Shown: positions 1 to 8,015 of the stretch, piece after piece
How positions within the stretch are numbered: the stretch's first letter is position 1
Layout of the letters: every line of letters begins with the position of its first letter
NCBI RefSeq assembly: GCF_016834455.1
Contig: NZ_CP069213.1
Span: 2,542,501-2,606,500 of the forward strand
Direction: 5' to 3'
DNA: 64,000 nt
Source of the DNA: Shewanella litorisediminis
GTDB lineage: Bacteria > Pseudomonadota > Gammaproteobacteria > Enterobacterales > Shewanellaceae
The notes under the pieces: generated by a model
What the model saw: the letters and a program-made list of their open reading frames with translations, nothing else
The model's database searches: none
What the model was told of the DNA's origin: nothing
Position numbers and translations under genes: made by a program

Positions 1-843
1 TACCAATTCTATTCCGAATCACTCAATAGAAACGCCCTGCGTCAATTGGAAGTCGAAAATCTTATTCGTGATGGCCTCAGGGACGACCTCTTCGAAGTCT
101 ATTACCAGCCCAAAGTCGACTTAAAAAGTTCACGGATGGCCGGTATGGAGGCCTTGGTGCGACTTAACCATCCCACCCAGGGCTTGATCCCGCCGTCGGA
201 GTTTATTCCGCTCGCAGAGGAAACCGGGCTGATTGTAGAAATCGGCGATCTGGTGATGCGTAAAGCCTGCTTTGCGGCCCAGCGCTGGCGCGAACAGGGG
301 CTGTTTGATGGCAGAGTCGCCGTCAATTTGTCGTCACGTCAGTTTGCATTAACTGATTTGCAACAACGTATTGAGTCAATTTTACGTCTGACCAAGCTGC
401 CTGCGGCCAATCTCGAATTGGAAATTACCGAAGGCACTGTAATTAAGCAGCCGGAAAAGGCTATCAAGGTGATGCAGCAGCTCGCCAAAATGGGAGTTAG
501 CCTGGCCCTTGATGATTTCGGTACCGGTTATTCGTCATTGTCCTACCTCAAGCGCTTTCCAATCCACACGCTGAAAATCGACAAGGCCTTTGTGGACGAT
601 ATAGATAAGTCCGACCGCGATCTGAAAATGGTCGACTCCATTATCACCATCGCCCATAACATGGGACTGACAGTCGTAGGCGAAGGGGTAGAGGTACCTT
701 CACAACTGAATATTCTTAGGGCGCTGAAATGCGAAGAAGTTCAGGGGTATATCTACAGTAAAGCAGTGCCAGAAGCCGAGTTTACCGCCCTGCTGCAGCA
801 GGATATGGGTGAGTTCCTGAACCAAAAATACAATCAGCGATAG
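1..843 (+). CDS. EAL-domain cyclic-di-GMP phosphodiesterase (5' end missing)
   Basis: The reading frame is open from base 1, so the gene starts upstream of the window; the first TTG/ATG-like codons inside are not the real start. The visible 280 codons form a complete EAL domain: EALVR metal-binding motif, ELEITEG, DDFGTGYSSL, KIDKAFV and the GEGVE motif near the C-terminus. All residues expected for an active phosphodiesterase that hydrolyses c-di-GMP to pGpG appear present. The residues just before the domain (a helix ending in LRQLEVEN) are the linker typical of GGDEF-EAL or REC-EAL proteins, so the missing N-terminus probably carries a GGDEF, sensor or receiver domain. It ends at TAG 841-843, 90 bp before the repeat-peptide gene. 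Domain identity is certain; full architecture is unknown. Confidence 0.93.
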   Translation, partial: YQFYSESLNRNALRQLEVENLIRDGLRDDLFEVYYQPKVDLKSSRMAGMEALVRLNHPTQGLIPPSEFIPLAEETGLIVEIGDLVMRKACFAAQRWREQGLFDGRVAVNLSSRQFALTDLQQRIESILRLTKLPAANLELEITEGTVIKQPEKAIKVMQQLAKMGVSLALDDFGTGYSSLSYLKRFPIHTLKIDKAFVDDIDKSDRDLKMVDSIITIAHNMGLTVVGEGVEVPSQLNILRALKCEEVQGYIYSKAVPEAEFTALLQQDMGEFLNQKYNQR

Positions 844-867
844 TTTTTTCATCACTTTGCCAACATT

Positions 868-882
868 GGCACAACACATGCA
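868..882 (+). promoter_or_regulatory. sigma54-type (-24/-12) promoter candidate
   Basis: The sequence TTGGCACAACACATGCA (866-882) matches the sigma54 consensus TTGGCAC-N5-TTGC. GG (868-869) and GC (880-881) are separated by exactly 10 bases; the only deviation in the core is ATGC for TTGC. Transcription would start near 892, about 40 bp before the repeat-peptide gene. The -24 half is also the right arm of a short palindrome (GCCAA-CA-TTGGC, 858-869). Prediction from consensus only. Confidence 0.6.
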
Positions 883-885
883 ACG

Positions 886-926
886 CGTCTCTCAGTGTCA
901 ATAATCAATCACTGAACTGAGAGACG
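886..926 (+). promoter_or_regulatory. Perfect inverted repeat in the leader of the repeat-peptide gene
   Basis: CGTCTCTCAGT (886-896) is exactly complementary to ACTGAGAGACG (916-926), 6 bases before the ATG at 933. The right arm contains the GAGAG purine run that would act as the ribosome binding site, so a folded transcript would hide it. A competing shorter stem is possible between TCAGTG (892-897) and CACTGA (910-915). If transcription starts near 892, as the sigma54 match implies, only part of the left arm is in RNA and the repeat could instead be a DNA operator. Confidence 0.55.
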
Positions 927-932
927 ATAAAA

Positions 933-1295
933 ATGATCAAAGGAATTCTGACTACTGTTGCCATGATATCTGCAGCTTTTGGTGGTGTTAACGTTTCACA
1001 AGAGACGCAGGTTGCAGGTTCTCCACATATTCGCTATAGCGAAGGTTCACCGCATATCCGCTATATCGCCGGTTCTCCACATATTCGCTACAGCGAAGGT
1101 TCACCGCATATCCGCTACACCGCCGGTTCACCGCATATCCGCTACACCGCCGGTTCACCGCATATTCGCTACACCGCCGGTTCACCGCATATTCGCTACA
1201 CCGCCGGTTCACCGCATATTCGCTACACCGCCGGCTCACCGCATATTCGCTACACCGCCGGCTCACCACATATCCGTTACACCCAAACTGCCTAA
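933..1295 (+). CDS. Secreted-looking peptide precursor with ten GSPHIRY repeats
   Basis: A 120-residue protein of no family I recognise. Residues 1-27 begin MIK and continue as a hydrophobic stretch (GILTTVAMISAAFGGV), like a short signal peptide or leader; a cleavage near AFG-G is plausible. Residues 28-117 are ten consecutive 9-residue units, consensus [A/E]GSPHIRY[T/S/I], and the protein ends QTA. Each unit carries one His, one Arg and one Tyr and starts with a Gly-Ser-Pro turn. There is no other domain. A sigma54-like promoter and an inverted repeat lie upstream, and a 38-codon gene follows 29 bp downstream before a terminator. Possible roles are a multi-core modified peptide precursor, a secreted signal, or a metal-binding or surface repeat protein; none is shown by the sequence. 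No maturation enzyme is visible inside the window. Confidence 0.75.
   Translation: MIKGILTTVAMISAAFGGVNVSQETQVAGSPHIRYSEGSPHIRYIAGSPHIRYSEGSPHIRYTAGSPHIRYTAGSPHIRYTAGSPHIRYTAGSPHIRYTAGSPHIRYTAGSPHIRYTQTA
1014..1283 (+). repeat. 27-bp coding minisatellite, ten units
   Basis: Ten in-frame 27-bp units encode the 9-residue repeats. The first four units vary (Glu for Ala, Ser or Ile for Thr, TCT for TCA). The later ones are nearly identical at DNA level, differing only in third positions, which suggests recent expansion by slippage or unequal recombination while the peptide was kept. Confidence 0.95.
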
Positions 1296-1324
1296 GCAGT
1301 GGAAACTTCTAGGGAGATTAGGTT

Positions 1325-1441
1325 ATGTTTGATTCAATCAAGAAAGCACTGGGTCTGGCCAAGCAAGAGCGCAAGAAAGTGAAACTGCCAAAGGGCATCA
1401 CTGAGCTTCAGGTAGTTAATGCCAAAGGTTGGTGGAATTGA
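1325..1441 (+). CDS. 38-residue basic peptide ending KGWWN
   Basis: Short gene with ATG at 1325 and TGA at 1439-1441, preceded by purine-rich AGGGAGATTAGG as ribosome binding site. The N-terminal half (MFDSIKKALGLAKQERKKVK) is a basic amphipathic helix; the second half is LPKGITELQVVNAKGWWN, ending in two tryptophans and an asparagine. It lies 29 bp after the repeat peptide and 17 bp before a perfect terminator, so the two are probably co-transcribed. A leader-like helix plus a short aromatic C-terminus is reminiscent of modified-peptide precursors, but it could equally be a small structural or regulatory peptide. Family unknown. Confidence 0.6.
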   Translation: MFDSIKKALGLAKQERKKVKLPKGITELQVVNAKGWWN

Positions 1442-1458
1442 GTTTCCCCACGCCCAAC

Positions 1459-1488
1459 ACAAAGGGAGCCAGAAGGCTCCCTTTGTCG
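1459..1488 (+). terminator. Terminator after the peptide genes
   Basis: A perfect 12-bp stem, ACAAAGGGAGCC / GGCTCCCTTTGT, with an AGAA loop. The stem includes A- and T-rich ends, so it can also serve the convergent gene at 1521-1724. Confidence 0.8.
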
Positions 1489-1520
1489 TTTCAGTAAATC
1501 ACGTTATAGCGACTATGAGT

Positions 1521-1724
1521 TCAGCAGCGGAAATCGCGCCCTGACAGCAGCCCTGCCCTGCGTGCATTCAGGCGTTTGTGAGTGGTAAAGAGTGGATAGC
1601 CTACCGGTCCCATCAGCGCTCCCACAAAAGCCCAGCGCTTTACCGGCATCCCCTGGGAAAACGCCAGGACTCCCAGATACCAGGCGGAACCCAAACTCAT
1701 CAGCAGGATAAACAGCATCAACAT
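1521..1724 (-). CDS. Small two-helix membrane protein of unknown function
   Basis: Start chosen at the ATG at 1724 because GAGG lies 6 bases upstream; this gives 67 residues beginning MLMLFILLMSLGSAWYLGVL. Two hydrophobic segments are visible: residues 1-20, and 29-45 around RWAFVGALMGPVGYPLF. A basic tail rich in Arg and Lys (THKRLNARR) follows, and should face the cytoplasm. It is convergent with the repeat-peptide genes and shares their terminator region. I do not recognise a named family. A longer frame to 1847 exists but its extra N-terminus has no ribosome binding site. Confidence 0.55.
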   Translation of the reverse strand: MLMLFILLMSLGSAWYLGVLAFSQGMPVKRWAFVGALMGPVGYPLFTTHKRLNARRAGLLSGRDFRC

Positions 1725-1848
1725 AGACAACCTCGGTAACGTTACGGCGCATCCTGCCACATTCAATTCATCATTGCGGCCGACGAGTCTACCCCAAAGC
1801 AGGACCAAAATCGAACATTTTTCAGGCAAAAGTTTGCCTTGCGGCAAT

Positions 1849-1878
1849 AAAAAAGCGGCATCGGCTTGCCGCTTTTTT
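1849..1878 (-). terminator. Terminator of the fadIJ operon (bidirectional)
   Basis: AAAAAAGCGGCA / TGCCGCTTTTTT with a 6-base loop, 18 bp past the fadJ stop. A and T runs on both sides let it work for both strands. Confidence 0.85.
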
Positions 1879-1896
1879 AATCAACCCATATGGTTC

Positions 1897-4017
1897 TTAA
1901 TAAAAGCGTGTACCTTCGGCCGCCATGGTTTTCAGCAATGCCGCTGGTGCAAACCTGTCACCGTACTTGCTCTGATAGCCTTCCAACAGGCTCACCATCT
2001 TTGTCGCGCCCAGGGTATCCATATAGCGGAACGGGCCCCCCAGGAAAGGCGGGAAGCCAATACCGAAGATAGCGCCAATATCACCATCACGGGGTGAGGC
2101 AATTATCCCCTCTTCCAGGCAGCGGACTGCTTCATTCAGCATCTGCACCACACAGCGCTCGGCAATTTCACCCGCTTCCTTACCCGTAGCCGGCGTCAGG
2201 CCAAGCAGGCTGTAGACACTCTCGTCCACTTTTTTACCTTTCTTGGCTGCTTTACCGTAGAGATAGAAGCCCTTGCCATTCTTACGACCTTTACGATCGT
2301 CGGCCATAAGCTTGTCAAAAGCGGCGGGGGCTTTAAAGCGTTCACCCAGCTCCTTTTCAAGAATGGGCGAAATCTTGGCGCCCACATCAATGCCCACTTC
2401 ATCCAGCAACGTCATGGGGCCCACCGGGAAGCCAAACTTCACCAGCGCTTTATCCAGATGATCCACCGCCTGACCTTCCAGCAGCAGCTGCGCCGCCTCG
2501 TTCATATAGAGCGCCAGAATGCGATTCACATAAAAACCGGCGCAGTCTTTAACCACAATCGGGGTTTTACCTTGCTTGCGGGCAAAGGCTACCGTAGTGG
2601 CAATGGTCTCGGGTGAGGTTTTCTCGTGGGCAATCACTTCCACCAGCGGCATTTTCTCCACCGGTGAGAAGTAATGCAGACCAATCACGTTTTCTGGACG
2701 ACTTGCCGCCTCAGCAATTTGGGTAATGGGCAGTGATGAGGTATTGGAGGCAAATATGGTGTGCTCGCCGCATTCTCTCTCGATATCTCGTACCATCTGA
2801 TGCTTGAGGTTCAAGTCTTCAAATACCGCTTCAATCACGATATCGGCATCTTTCACACCACGGTATTCAGTGGTGGTGGTCATCAACGCCATCAGCTTGT
2901 CACGCTCCGCAGGCGTCATATGACGGCGCTTCACACCCTTATCCAGCAATTTGTACGCGTAGCCAAGGGCATTGGAAAGCCCCTTTTCACTGATGTCCTT
3001 CACCCTCACCGGCACCTTGGCTTTGGTGGTAGTGACAGAGGCAATCCCGCCCCCCATCAGGCCGCCGCCAAGCACAACGGCCTTCGCCACTTTACGGGGC
3101 TTGGCTTCACCGGCACCGGTCTCTTTTTTCATTTCGGTTGTGGCAAAGAAAATAGAGCGCAGCGCAGCCGACTCAGGAGTGGCCACCAGGGCGCCAAAGT
3201 GCGCCGCTTCCACTTCCAGGCCTTTTTCCATCCCCTTGGCCATGCCTTCACGCACGCAATCAATGATTTTCAGTGGCGAAGGATAATTACCCTGGGTCTT
3301 TTTCAGCACCTGTTTGGTGGCCTGATCAAACATAATGTTACGGCCAATCGGCGTGCCTTCCAGCAACTTGGTAACCAATGAGGTCTTCTGTGGCTTGCGG
3401 GGCTTTTTACCTGCCAGCGCCATCTTGATAGCGGTATCGAGCAGAATGGACTCGGGCACCACATCATCCACCAACCCCATCTTGATGGCCTGTTTCGGGC
3501 GCACCTGCTTGCCGGTAAGCATCAAGTCCAATGCGTTGGCAATACCGATAAGACGCGGCAGACGCTGGGTACCACCGCCACCGGGCAGCAGGCCCAATTG
3601 CACCTCTGGCACCCCAAGCATGGTTTTGCTGCTGTCGCTGCACACCCGCTGATGGCAAGCCAGCGCCAGTTCCAAACCACCGCCAAGGCAGGCACCATGA
3701 ATGGCTGCCACCACGGGGATAGTCAGTCCTTCCAGTTCGGCAAACACATGGTGCCCCTGACGGGACAGCAGTCTTGCATCTTCTGCGGTTTCACAGGCAT
3801 CCAGCATGGAAATATCCGCACCGGCCACAAAGGAATCTGCCTTACCTGAAATCAGAACCAGTCCCTTGATGCTGCTATCGGCTTTGATCTCCTGCAATAT
3901 CGCGGTGATCTCCGGAGCAAACTGCGCCTTCAGGGTGTTCATGGTTTCACCCGGCACATCCATGGTCAGCAGCGCGATGCCGTCGTCACGGCGGCTGAGG
4001 CTAAACGTCTTTTCCAT
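1897..4017 (-). CDS. fadJ: Fatty acid oxidation complex subunit alpha FadJ
   Basis: A 706-residue multifunctional beta-oxidation enzyme. Residues 1-190 are the enoyl-CoA hydratase/isomerase (crotonase) domain with [14 protein letters not shown]. Residues from about 305 are the NAD-binding 3-hydroxyacyl-CoA dehydrogenase domain with [10 protein letters not shown], then the C-terminal dehydrogenase domain with the [12 protein letters not shown] and GFYVNRI signatures. It hydrates trans-2-enoyl-CoA and oxidises the resulting 3-hydroxyacyl-CoA, handing 3-ketoacyl-CoA to FadI. Length and the N-terminus fit FadJ rather than FadB. It follows fadI by 6 bp, so the two form an operon ending in a strong terminator. 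Regulation is probably through the FadR box upstream of fadI. Confidence 0.96.
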   Translation of the reverse strand: MEKTFSLSRRDDGIALLTMDVPGETMNTLKAQFAPEITAILQEIKADSSIKGLVLISGKADSFVAGADISMLDACETAEDARLLSRQGHHVFAELEGLTIPVVAAIHGACLGGGLELALACHQRVCSDSSKTMLGVPEVQLGLLPGGGGTQRLPRLIGIANALDLMLTGKQVRPKQAIKMGLVDDVVPESILLDTAIKMALAGKKPRKPQKTSLVTKLLEGTPIGRNIMFDQATKQVLKKTQGNYPSPLKIIDCVREGMAKGMEKGLEVEAAHFGALVATPESAALRSIFFATTEMKKETGAGEAKPRKVAKAVVLGGGLMGGGIASVTTTKAKVPVRVKDISEKGLSNALGYAYKLLDKGVKRRHMTPAERDKLMALMTTTTEYRGVKDADIVIEAVFEDLNLKHQMVRDIERECGEHTIFASNTSSLPITQIAEAASRPENVIGLHYFSPVEKMPLVEVIAHEKTSPETIATTVAFARKQGKTPIVVKDCAGFYVNRILALYMNEAAQLLLEGQAVDHLDKALVKFGFPVGPMTLLDEVGIDVGAKISPILEKELGERFKAPAAFDKLMADDRKGRKNGKGFYLYGKAAKKGKKVDESVYSLLGLTPATGKEAGEIAERCVVQMLNEAVRCLEEGIIASPRDGDIGAIFGIGFPPFLGGPFRYMDTLGATKMVSLLEGYQSKYGDRFAPAALLKTMAAEGTRFY

Positions 4018-4023
4018 TGTCTG

Positions 4024-5334
4024 TTACTCCACTTCCAGGATCATTGCCGCGCCCAGACCTCCGGCCGCACAGGCCGTGGTCAAACCCACACCGCCACCGC
4101 GGCGCTTGAGCTCATTACACATCTGGGTAATCAAACGTGCGCCGGTTGCCGCAAAGGGATGGCCATAGGCGAGGGATCCGCCCAGCACGTTGAATTTGCT
4201 CATGTCGATTTCACCGATAGCGCGGTTTTGGCCAAGCTTTTCTTCGGCAAACTTTTTGGATGCAAACATCTTCATGTTGGCGAGCGCCTGAGCCGCAAAG
4301 GCTTCGTGCATTTCAATCAGCGTCAGGTCTTCCAGCTGCATACCGGCACGCTTAAGCGCCATGGGGGTGGCATAGGATGGCCCCATCAACATGTCTTCCC
4401 ACACATCGATGGCAGCAAAGGCATAACTCTTGATGTAACCGATTGGGGTGTAACCCAATGCCTTGGCACGGCCTTCGCTCATGAGCAGAAGCGCCGATGC
4501 GCCATCCGTCAAGGGGGTGCTGTTGGCGGCGGTCACACTGCCGTGCTTGCGGTCAAACACCGGACGCAGCTTGGCATAAGAGGCCAAATCCGAGCTTTCG
4601 CGGATGTTGTTGTCTTTTTCAATGAACTGGTTGTACGGCGGAACATGGGCCACCATCACTTCGTTTTTCATCACGCCGGAGGCCCAGGTTTGGGCGGCCA
4701 GGGTATGAGAGCGGTGGGCCATGGCATCCTGATCCGCGCGGCTGATACCGTGAGTCTTGGCCATCTGCTCGGCAGTCTGCCCCATAGAGAGGCCAGTGGA
4801 GTACTCGGCCACCGCAGGCGGTACCGGCAGCAGATCTTTGATGCCAAGGCGGCGGAAAATTGCCAGCTTCTGGCCAAATGTTCTGGCCTTGGTCAGGTCA
4901 ACCAGGGCATGTGCCAGCTTTTTGGATACCCCGATAGGCAGCACAGAAGAAGAGTCTGAGCCACCGGCAATGCCGATTTCGATGTTGCCGGTCATGATGC
5001 TTTCAGCGATGTTGACGGTCGACTGGAAACTGGTGGCGCAGGCCCGGGTAACACTGTAGGCATCGGTGGACACATTCATGCCGGTGCCCAGCACGATTTC
5101 GCGGGCAATGTTTGGCGCTGCCGGCATTTGCACTACCTGACCGTAGACCAGCTGTTCCACCAGCTTGGGGTCAAGCTCGCTGCGGCTTAAGAGTTCGTTC
5201 ACCACCATCTTGCCCATATCCAGGGCAGATACCCCGTGGAATGCAGTCGCCTGCTTGGCAAATGGGGTTCTCAGGCCCGAGACGATGGCAATACGTTCGC
5301 CTCTGGCATTGGTTACCTGCTGTCTGTCACTCAT
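4024..5334 (-). CDS. fadI: 3-ketoacyl-CoA thiolase FadI
   Basis: A 436-residue thiolase that cleaves 3-ketoacyl-CoA to acetyl-CoA and a shortened acyl-CoA, as the beta subunit of the FadIJ complex. The nucleophilic cysteine lies in the TRACATSFQ motif (residues about 94-102). The C-terminal [10 protein letters not shown] and [10 protein letters not shown] motifs carry the catalytic His and second Cys. The length and N-terminus ([13 protein letters not shown]) match the FadI type rather than FadA. It is first in the fadIJ operon, with FadR-type and PsrA-like operator candidates in the 230 bp upstream. Confidence 0.96.
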   Translation of the reverse strand: MSDRQQVTNARGERIAIVSGLRTPFAKQATAFHGVSALDMGKMVVNELLSRSELDPKLVEQLVYGQVVQMPAAPNIAREIVLGTGMNVSTDAYSVTRACATSFQSTVNIAESIMTGNIEIGIAGGSDSSSVLPIGVSKKLAHALVDLTKARTFGQKLAIFRRLGIKDLLPVPPAVAEYSTGLSMGQTAEQMAKTHGISRADQDAMAHRSHTLAAQTWASGVMKNEVMVAHVPPYNQFIEKDNNIRESSDLASYAKLRPVFDRKHGSVTAANSTPLTDGASALLLMSEGRAKALGYTPIGYIKSYAFAAIDVWEDMLMGPSYATPMALKRAGMQLEDLTLIEMHEAFAAQALANMKMFASKKFAEEKLGQNRAIGEIDMSKFNVLGGSLAYGHPFAATGARLITQMCNELKRRGGGVGLTTACAAGGLGAAMILEVE

Positions 5335-5406
5335 TTGTCACCCTCTTTATTCTCCGCATCGGGCCACTGTCCGTCTGCTGCTGTTTCCTTGCTGACCTGA
5401 CGACTC

Positions 5407-5423
5407 AACAGGTCTGACCATTA
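5407..5423 (-). promoter_or_regulatory. FadR operator candidate upstream of fadIJ
   Basis: AACAGGTCTGACCATTA matches the reverse complement of the FadR consensus AACTGGTCNGACCTGTT at nearly every position, including the GGTCNGACC core. It lies 73 bp upstream of the fadI start. The known role of FadR at such sites is acyl-CoA-relieved repression of beta-oxidation genes. A second, equally clear box precedes fadL in this window. Confidence 0.75.
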
Positions 5424-5460
5424 AAAGTGTGACCCGATTCTAACTTCTTGTCATCGGGTT

Positions 5461-5477
5461 TTAAACACTTGTTTGCA
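5461..5477. promoter_or_regulatory. PsrA-like palindrome upstream of fadIJ
   Basis: TTAAACACTTGTTTGCA contains AAAC-N4-GTTT, resembling the (C/G)AAAC-N2-4-GTTT(G/C) half-site pattern described for the TetR-type fatty-acid regulator PsrA. It lies about 130 bp upstream of fadI. Weak consensus; prediction only. Confidence 0.35.
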
Positions 5478-5561
5478 TTTTTGCCACTAGCCAAGGGGTA
5501 AGGGAATTTTTTACCATAGGGGATGTCTCAAGCTTATCAATAGAATAAATCGAGTTGCATC

Positions 5562-6518
5562 ATGCCTTTGAGCCGTTTTCAAGCCTTAAGAAAATACCTG
5601 AACACCCTGATTTTGGGTCAGCCTGTTCTCACCGAAAACCTGCTTATCGCGCTGGTTGCCAATGGTCACCTGTTGGTAGAAGGCCCGCCGGGTCTGGCCA
5701 AGACCCGGGCGGTCAAGGCCTTGTGTGATGGTGTGGAAGGCGACTTTCATCGTATCCAGTTTACCCCGGATCTGCTGCCGGCGGATTTAACCGGAACCGA
5801 CATCTACCGCGCCCAAACCGGCACCTTCGAATTTGAGTCAGGGCCCATCTTCCACAATCTTATTCTTGCCGATGAAATCAACCGGGCGCCGGCCAAGGTG
5901 CAATCGGCGCTGCTGGAGGCCATGGCAGAAGGCCAGGTCACCGTGGGCAAGAAGAGCTACAAACTACCCAAATTCTTTTTGGTGATGGCCACCCAAAACC
6001 CGCTGGAAAACGAAGGCACTTATCCGCTTCCCGAGGCGCAGCTCGATCGCTTCTTGATGCATCTGAATCTCGACTACCCCGATGCCCAAACCGAGAGGCT
6101 TATCCTCAAGCTGTCCCGGAATGAAGCCTTGCAGGGCGAACTGCCCTCGGTGGAGCCCATAGCGCAGGCAGACATCTTCGAGGCCCGCACAGAGGCATTG
6201 GAGCTCTATCTGGCCGAGCCGCTGGAGCAATATATAGTCGACATCATTATGGCAACCCGAGAGGGCCATAAGTACAGCGAAGAGCTGGGCAACTGGCTCG
6301 ATTATGGTATCAGCCCAAGGGCCAGCCAGGCGCTCGAGCGCTGCGCCCGCGCCCGCGCCTGGCTCGATGGCCGCGACTTTGTGTCGCCGGAAGATATTCA
6401 GGCCGTCGCCCCCAATGTGCTGCGCCACCGTTTACTATTGAGTTTCCGTGCACAGGCAGAAGGTGTCAGCGCCGATACGGTGATTGACCACATTTTGTCT
6501 CAGGTAGCCGTGCCCTGA
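5562..6518 (+). CDS. MoxR-family AAA+ ATPase
   Basis: A 318-residue AAA+ ATPase. Walker A is GPPGLAKT (residues about 42-49), Walker B is LILADEINRAP (about 102-112), and sensor/arginine-finger regions follow (MATQNPLENEGTYPLPEAQ). MoxR ATPases act as chaperones in assembling complexes with von Willebrand factor A (VWA) proteins. Here it heads an operon with DUF58, DUF4381, two VWA proteins and BatD, exactly the partners known for this family. Its stop overlaps the next start (TGATG). The role in the Bat system, tolerance of oxidative or envelope stress, is inferred from the family. Confidence 0.93.
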   Translation: MPLSRFQALRKYLNTLILGQPVLTENLLIALVANGHLLVEGPPGLAKTRAVKALCDGVEGDFHRIQFTPDLLPADLTGTDIYRAQTGTFEFESGPIFHNLILADEINRAPAKVQSALLEAMAEGQVTVGKKSYKLPKFFLVMATQNPLENEGTYPLPEAQLDRFLMHLNLDYPDAQTERLILKLSRNEALQGELPSVEPIAQADIFEARTEALELYLAEPLEQYIVDIIMATREGHKYSEELGNWLDYGISPRASQALERCARARAWLDGRDFVSPEDIQAVAPNVLRHRLLLSFRAQAEGVSADTVIDHILSQVAVP

Positions 6519-7471
6519 TGCGAGGCCCAATGTCCGAGCTTAACAGGTCTGTCACCCTGCCACTCTTTGCCGACGGTGTGCATCTGGATACCCCTGAGCT
6601 TTTGGCCTGCCAGGAGCTTGCCAGAGCGCTGCCGGATGTGCGCAGCCAGGCCCGCGCCAGTATGGCTGGCAACAGAGCCAGCCAAATCAAAGGCAGGGGT
6701 ATGGAGTTTGCCGAGGTTCGCCAGTATCAAAAAGGCGATGATGTGCGTACCATCGACTGGCGGGTTACCGCCCGCACCGGCAAGACCCACACCAAACTCT
6801 TTGTGGAAGAGCGTGAACGCCCTGTGCTGCTTCTGGTGGATTTAAGCCACAGTCTCTATTTTGGCTCGACTTTGATGTTGCAGGCAGTTCAGCTTTGCCA
6901 TTTGGCCACCACCCTCGGTTGGCGTGCCATAGGTCACGGCGATCGCATTGGCGCCCTTATCGCCAGCGAACATGAACACCTGGAGCTCAAACCCAGAAGC
7001 CGTAAATCCGGTATGTTACAGCTCATCAGCGCGCTGACTGAGGTGCATCGTCATCAGTTAACCGCCTTTGATGCCACGCCGCGGGACCCTGAGCATTTGC
7101 TGCGGGCCTGCCAGCGGCTGGAGCGCATCGCCAAGCCCGGCTCGTTGATTTGGTTGCTGTCTGATGGGTCTGGCTTCAGTGATGCCTGTGTCGGTCCCTT
7201 GATGAACCTTAAACGCCACTGCGAGCTTGGCGCGTTTTTGATAACAGATCCCCTCCGTGATGGCCGCCTTCCTCTGCCCGATAATCTGGCGCTGCCGGTG
7301 CGGGAAGCTGGCAAAGAGAGGCTGCTCGACCGCAGTGGCTATCAGGCATGGCTTGAGCGCCAAAGGTCGCAGACCAAGGCGTTTGAACATCTCACCCAGC
7401 GGCTGGGCATCGCCCTTAAAACCGTCGATGCAGGCCAGCCGCTCTCGGCTCAGTTGGACATATTGCGTTAA
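6518..7471 (+). CDS. DUF58 domain protein of the MoxR/Bat operon
   Basis: A 317-residue cytoplasmic protein with the DUF58 signature: GRGMEFAEVRQYQKGDD, then VRTIDWRVTARTGKTH and VEERERPVLLLVDLSHSL, the last being the start of a VWA-like fold. These proteins accompany MoxR ATPases, probably as an adaptor between the ATPase and the membrane VWA proteins. The start at 6518 overlaps the moxR stop. An alternative ATG at 6530 has GAGG four bases upstream and may be the true start. No membrane segment is evident. Confidence 0.88.
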   Translation: MRGPMSELNRSVTLPLFADGVHLDTPELLACQELARALPDVRSQARASMAGNRASQIKGRGMEFAEVRQYQKGDDVRTIDWRVTARTGKTHTKLFVEERERPVLLLVDLSHSLYFGSTLMLQAVQLCHLATTLGWRAIGHGDRIGALIASEHEHLELKPRSRKSGMLQLISALTEVHRHQLTAFDATPRDPEHLLRACQRLERIAKPGSLIWLLSDGSGFSDACVGPLMNLKRHCELGAFLITDPLRDGRLPLPDNLALPVREAGKERLLDRSGYQAWLERQRSQTKAFEHLTQRLGIALKTVDAGQPLSAQLDILR

Positions 7472-7475
7472 TACC

Positions 7476-8015
7476 ATGGTAAATCTTTCGGCAACTCCGG
7501 CAGGCAACCCCATGCTTGCACAAATGAAAGACATTCAGCTGCCGCCAGAGGTGTCAGCCTGGCCACCCGCGCCCTGGGTTTGGCCCGTGCTGGCAATCCT
7601 GCTTGGCCTGTTGGCGCTCGGATTCTGGCGCTGGCTCAAATACAGGGCGGCGAAACAGGCATTACTTAAACCCAGAGCCGAAGCGCTTGCTTTACTCGCC
7701 GAACTTTCGCCCACTCATCCCGGGTTTGCGCTCGACCTCTCCGGGCTGCTTAAACGCGTAGCCATGCGCTATTACCCGAGGGCGCAAATCGCTTCCCTGA
7801 CGGGCAATGCCTGGGCTGAGTTTCTCGCCAGCCGATATCCAAACCGGCAAGGCTTGGATGTGTTTCAACTGATGGCCCAAGCTGCGTATCGGCAGGCGCC
7901 ACTCAGCGCAGAGGATGCTGATGCCCTGAAACAGGAGGCGCAGCGTTGGATTGCCTCCCTGCCCCACAAGCCTTTGGCATCTGACACAAACTCCGGGGAG
8001 GCCAAAGTATGTTAA
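7476..8015 (+). CDS. DUF4381 membrane protein of the Bat operon
   Basis: A 179-residue protein (173 aa and shorter forms are possible from ATG 7512). It has a short polar N-terminus with the family-typical LKDI-like KDIQLPPEVSAWPPAPWVWP. One transmembrane helix follows (VLAILLGLLALGFWRWL), then a cytoplasmic helical domain. DUF4381 proteins sit between DUF58 and the VWA proteins in MoxR operons; their molecular role is unknown. Neither start has a strong ribosome binding site, suggesting translational coupling. The 3' end overlaps the BatA start by 7 bases. Confidence 0.82.
   Translation: MVNLSATPAGNPMLAQMKDIQLPPEVSAWPPAPWVWPVLAILLGLLALGFWRWLKYRAAKQALLKPRAEALALLAELSPTHPGFALDLSGLLKRVAMRYYPRAQIASLTGNAWAEFLASRYPNRQGLDVFQLMAQAAYRQAPLSAEDADALKQEAQRWIASLPHKPLASDTNSGEAKVC

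Noticed and set aside
1014-1283. CRISPR array
   Set aside because: Repeats of 27 bp are directly adjacent with no unique spacers and encode a protein; no cas genes.
979-1332. Frames on both strands overlapping the SPHIRY repeats
   Set aside because: They exist only because a 27-bp repeat, a multiple of three, keeps every frame open; neither has a ribosome binding site or leader like the 933 frame.
1774-2097. 107-codon open frame across the fadJ terminator
   Set aside because: Runs through a terminator into the antisense of fadJ; no ribosome binding site.
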